Assembly: GCF_008180415.1 (NCBI RefSeq)
Contig: NZ_VTEI01000013.1
Span: 24,759 to 59,053, forward strand
DNA: 34,295 bases
Direction: 5' to 3'
Source of the DNA: Rossellomorea vietnamensis
Lineage (GTDB): Bacteria; Bacillota; Bacilli; Bacillales; Bacillaceae_B
The notes below the pieces were generated by a model. That model worked only from the letters and a program-made list of their open reading frames with translations, was not told the DNA's origin and made no database searches. Shown one piece after another: positions 34,079 to 34,295 of this stretch. How positions within the stretch are numbered: the first letter of the stretch is position 1; each line of letters begins with the position of its first letter. The position numbers were made by a program, and so were the translations under genes.

Positions 34079-34295
34079 GAGCCTGGCTCAAAAAGGTGAA
34101 TCTGAGCCAGGCTCAAAAGGGTGGATCTAAGCCAGGCTCAAAAGGGTGGATTTGAGCCAGGCTCAAAAGGATGGATCTGAGCCAGGCTCAAAAGGGTAGA
34201 TCTGAGCCAGGCTCCAAAAGGTGAATCTGAGCCTGGCTCAAAAAGGTGAATCTGAGCCAGGCTCAAAAGGGTGGATCTAAGCCAGGCTCAAAAGG
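34079..34295. repeat. 25-bp tandem array with GAGCCAGGCTC palindrome, downstream of the RAYT gene
   Basis: Copies start every 25 bp (34079, 34104, 34129, 34154, 34179, 34204, 34229, 34254, 34279) and run off the window. The unit is GAGCC-A-GGCTC followed by AAAAGGGTGGATCT-type linker. Variants include GAGCCTGGCTC (34079, 34229) and AAGCCAGGCTC (34129, 34279), and the first eight units look partly duplicated in blocks. Confidence 0.95.

Noticed and set aside
34079..34295. CRISPR array next to the RAYT gene
   Set aside because: Period 25 bp leaves no spacer-length unique sequence; it is a simple tandem repeat.

Overview
The window looks like chromosomal DNA of a Bacillaceae bacterium (Bacillus in the broad sense). 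Support comes from a des-desK-desR cold-response locus very close to that of Bacillus subtilis, a Mn-dependent pyrophosphatase of the PpaC type, AGGAGG-type ribosome binding sites, frequent TTG starts, and hairpin-plus-T-run terminators. Protein names are recalled family resemblances read from the sequence, not search results.

Layout. 1-4100: tail of a GyrI-like/AraC effector domain, a two-TM TPR-like protein (-), a frameshifted VOC (glyoxalase-fold) gene, a C45-family acyltransferase/hydrolase, an FN3-like remnant, a LURP-one/Tubby-like protein and a methyltransferase. 4100-9350: a membrane diguanylate cyclase, a YqkD-like alpha/beta hydrolase, a threonine-aldolase-like PLP enzyme, a toast_rack lipoprotein, a 53-residue membrane protein missed by length cut-offs, and a PD-(D/E)XK protein. 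9356-11304: promoter, c-di-GMP-I (GEMM) riboswitch, terminator, then an EAL phosphodiesterase and a PAS-GGDEF cyclase in one operon. 11697-16925: gabD-like dehydrogenase (-), then des, desK and desR, with a 126-bp tandem repeat array between des and desK. 17035-24893: a frameshifted RND exporter gene (-), an MscS channel, a DUF5634 gene (-) with a possible upstream partner, and an 898-residue TPR protein with what looks like a decayed dynamin-type GTPase core. 25052-26270: 53-bp tandem array of hairpins. 26291-29174: small hydrophilic proteins (-), an Mpo1-like DUF962 protein, a CHY zinc-finger protein, an excisionase-like HTH protein and ppaC. 29340-34295: a MITE-like element, a 5TMR-LYT sensor kinase (-), a small cytoplasmic protein (-), two genes with in-frame stops (one a NUDIX hydrolase), a PanE-like reductase (-), and a RAYT-type HUH transposase followed by a 25-bp palindromic tandem array running off the window.

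Two themes connect the region. First, repetitive palindromic DNA is unusually dense. There are three tandem arrays (25, 53 and 126 bp), and several dispersed elements share an 11-bp core of two 5-nt arms around a central A inside CAG (GAGCCAGGCTC, GGGACAGTCCC, GTGACAGTCAC). The first core forms the array directly behind the RAYT gene, which suggests, but does not prove, a transposase-repeat system. Second, at least four genes carry a single lesion (two 1-nt frameshifts, two nonsense codons), and one or two more are remnants or have an unresolved start. This means either real decay or local sequence error. Cyclic-di-GMP turnover is a third, functional theme: two cyclases and one phosphodiesterase, with the latter pair under a c-di-GMP riboswitch.
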